In this document: positions 63,722 through 64,000 of the stretch, one piece after another
Layout of the letters: each line of letters begins with the position of its first letter
Position numbering within the stretch: the first letter of the stretch is position 1
From: Oscillospiraceae bacterium
Lineage (GTDB): Bacteria; Bacillota; Clostridia; Oscillospirales; Ruminococcaceae
NCBI GenBank assembly: GCA_017436575.1
Contig: JAFSCU010000007.1
Location: forward strand, 1 to 64,000
DNA length: 64,000 nucleotides
Reading direction: 5' to 3'
Program-made: the position numbers and the translations under genes
The notes under the pieces: generated by a model
Database searches by the model: none
What the model was told of the DNA's origin: nothing
Seen by the model: only the letters and a program-made list of their open reading frames with translations

Positions 63722-64000
63722 TTACAGTTCGATTTTGGAGTAGAGGCCGAAGGATGATTCGTCAATCAGCTTTTCTTCTCTTGTTTTCTGTGCCTGTGGT
63801 GCAGGTTTTTCTCTGCGCTGTCTGTTGTTTTTGTTGTAAGGCTTTTTACCGCCTTTTTTATCATTGTTGCGTGGTTTTGAGTTTGTGGAGTAAACCATAA
63901 CTCTGCGGCTGGCGCCTTCGCCTTTGGATTCGCTCTTAACACCATCAATCTGTGAGATTGCAGCGTGGATAATGCGTCTGTCATAAGGGTTCATTGGTTC
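63722..64000 (-). CDS. jag: RNA-binding protein Jag/KhpB, C-terminal part (cut by window edge)
   Basis: The frame runs out of the right edge, reading [17 protein letters not shown], the start of the R3H domain typical of Jag (SpoIIIJ-associated protein, KhpB); the KH domain must lie beyond the window. A basic, Asn/Lys/Arg-rich tail of about 50 residues ([16 protein letters not shown]) follows, longer than usual. KhpB binds RNA with KhpA and affects cell division and elongation. jag is normally 3' of yidC in the rpmH-rnpA-yidC-jag origin cluster, so oriC is probably a few kb to the right. Confidence 0.88.
   Translation of the reverse strand, partial: EPMNPYDRRIIHAAISQIDGVKSESKGEGASRRVMVYSTNSKPRNNDKKGGKKPYNKNNRQRREKPAPQAQKTREEKLIDESSFGLYSKIEL

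Overview
This window looks like a chromosomal segment of a spore-forming, strictly anaerobic member of the Clostridia (Bacillota). The evidence is an electron-bifurcating type [FeFe] hydrogenase operon (hydCBA), the spore-cortex pair CwlD-like amidase/PdaA followed by a DacF-type carboxypeptidase, the Firmicutes order hrcA-grpE-dnaK-dnaJ behind a CIRCE element, an NrdG activase and several ferredoxin-type proteins. Genus and species cannot be assigned by eye. The right edge ends inside jag (khpB), which in most Firmicutes lies in the rpmH-rnpA-yidC-jag string beside oriC, so the origin may lie a few kilobases beyond the right edge (inference).

Layout. 1-5 kb: end of an HD-hydrolase gene, tRNA-Leu(CAG), the cwlD-like/pdaA pair, dacF, then an AT-rich stand-alone nuclease-like gene that follows a DUF2130 gene. 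6.5-16 kb: ZIP transporter, alpha/beta hydrolase, SLOG protein, degenerate NERD-like membrane protein, MBOAT acyltransferase, a giant two-module GT-C glycosyltransferase and HemW. 16-23 kb: CarD-like regulator, M24 peptidase and the heat-shock operon. 23.7-34.6 kb: the hydCBA operon facing a divergent operon with two DRTGG proteins, an RsbW-like ATPase, a leucine-rich-repeat lipoprotein, a putative sensory [FeFe] hydrogenase and a PHP phosphoesterase, then an M20 peptidase. 35-48 kb: GT-C-like membrane protein, tRNA-Thr(TGT)/tRNA-Tyr(GTA), Gate-domain permease, a QueG-like/hydrolase/acyl-ACP thioesterase set, nrdG, ung, HAD phosphatase, DUF362 ferredoxin, CPBP protease and tadA. 48-57 kb: self-regulated XRE/DUF3169 pair, lipoprotein, an RND efflux pump with its TetR repressor, another GT-C protein and a short QueG-like protein. 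57.6-64 kb: a non-coding tract dense in DnaA-box-like nonamers, a tandem array of tRNA-Thr(CGT)-like units, an LCP-like protein, a Qnr-like pentapeptide protein, a membrane protein, an AI-2E family permease and jag.

Nearly every long intergenic region from 15 kb rightwards is filled with two repeat families: a MITE-like element of about 110 bp with inverted ends (TGTCATCCTGAAC.../...CTCAGAATGACA), and 25-28 nt hairpins whose arms differ between copies but usually end in CCCCTACG. They give many spurious reading frames. The most unusual structures are the DnaA-box-like cluster at 57.79-58.16 kb, the aberrant tRNA-Thr array beside it, the divergent hydrogenase/H2-sensor locus, and the two adjacent PD-(D/E)XK-type genes at 4-6.3 kb.
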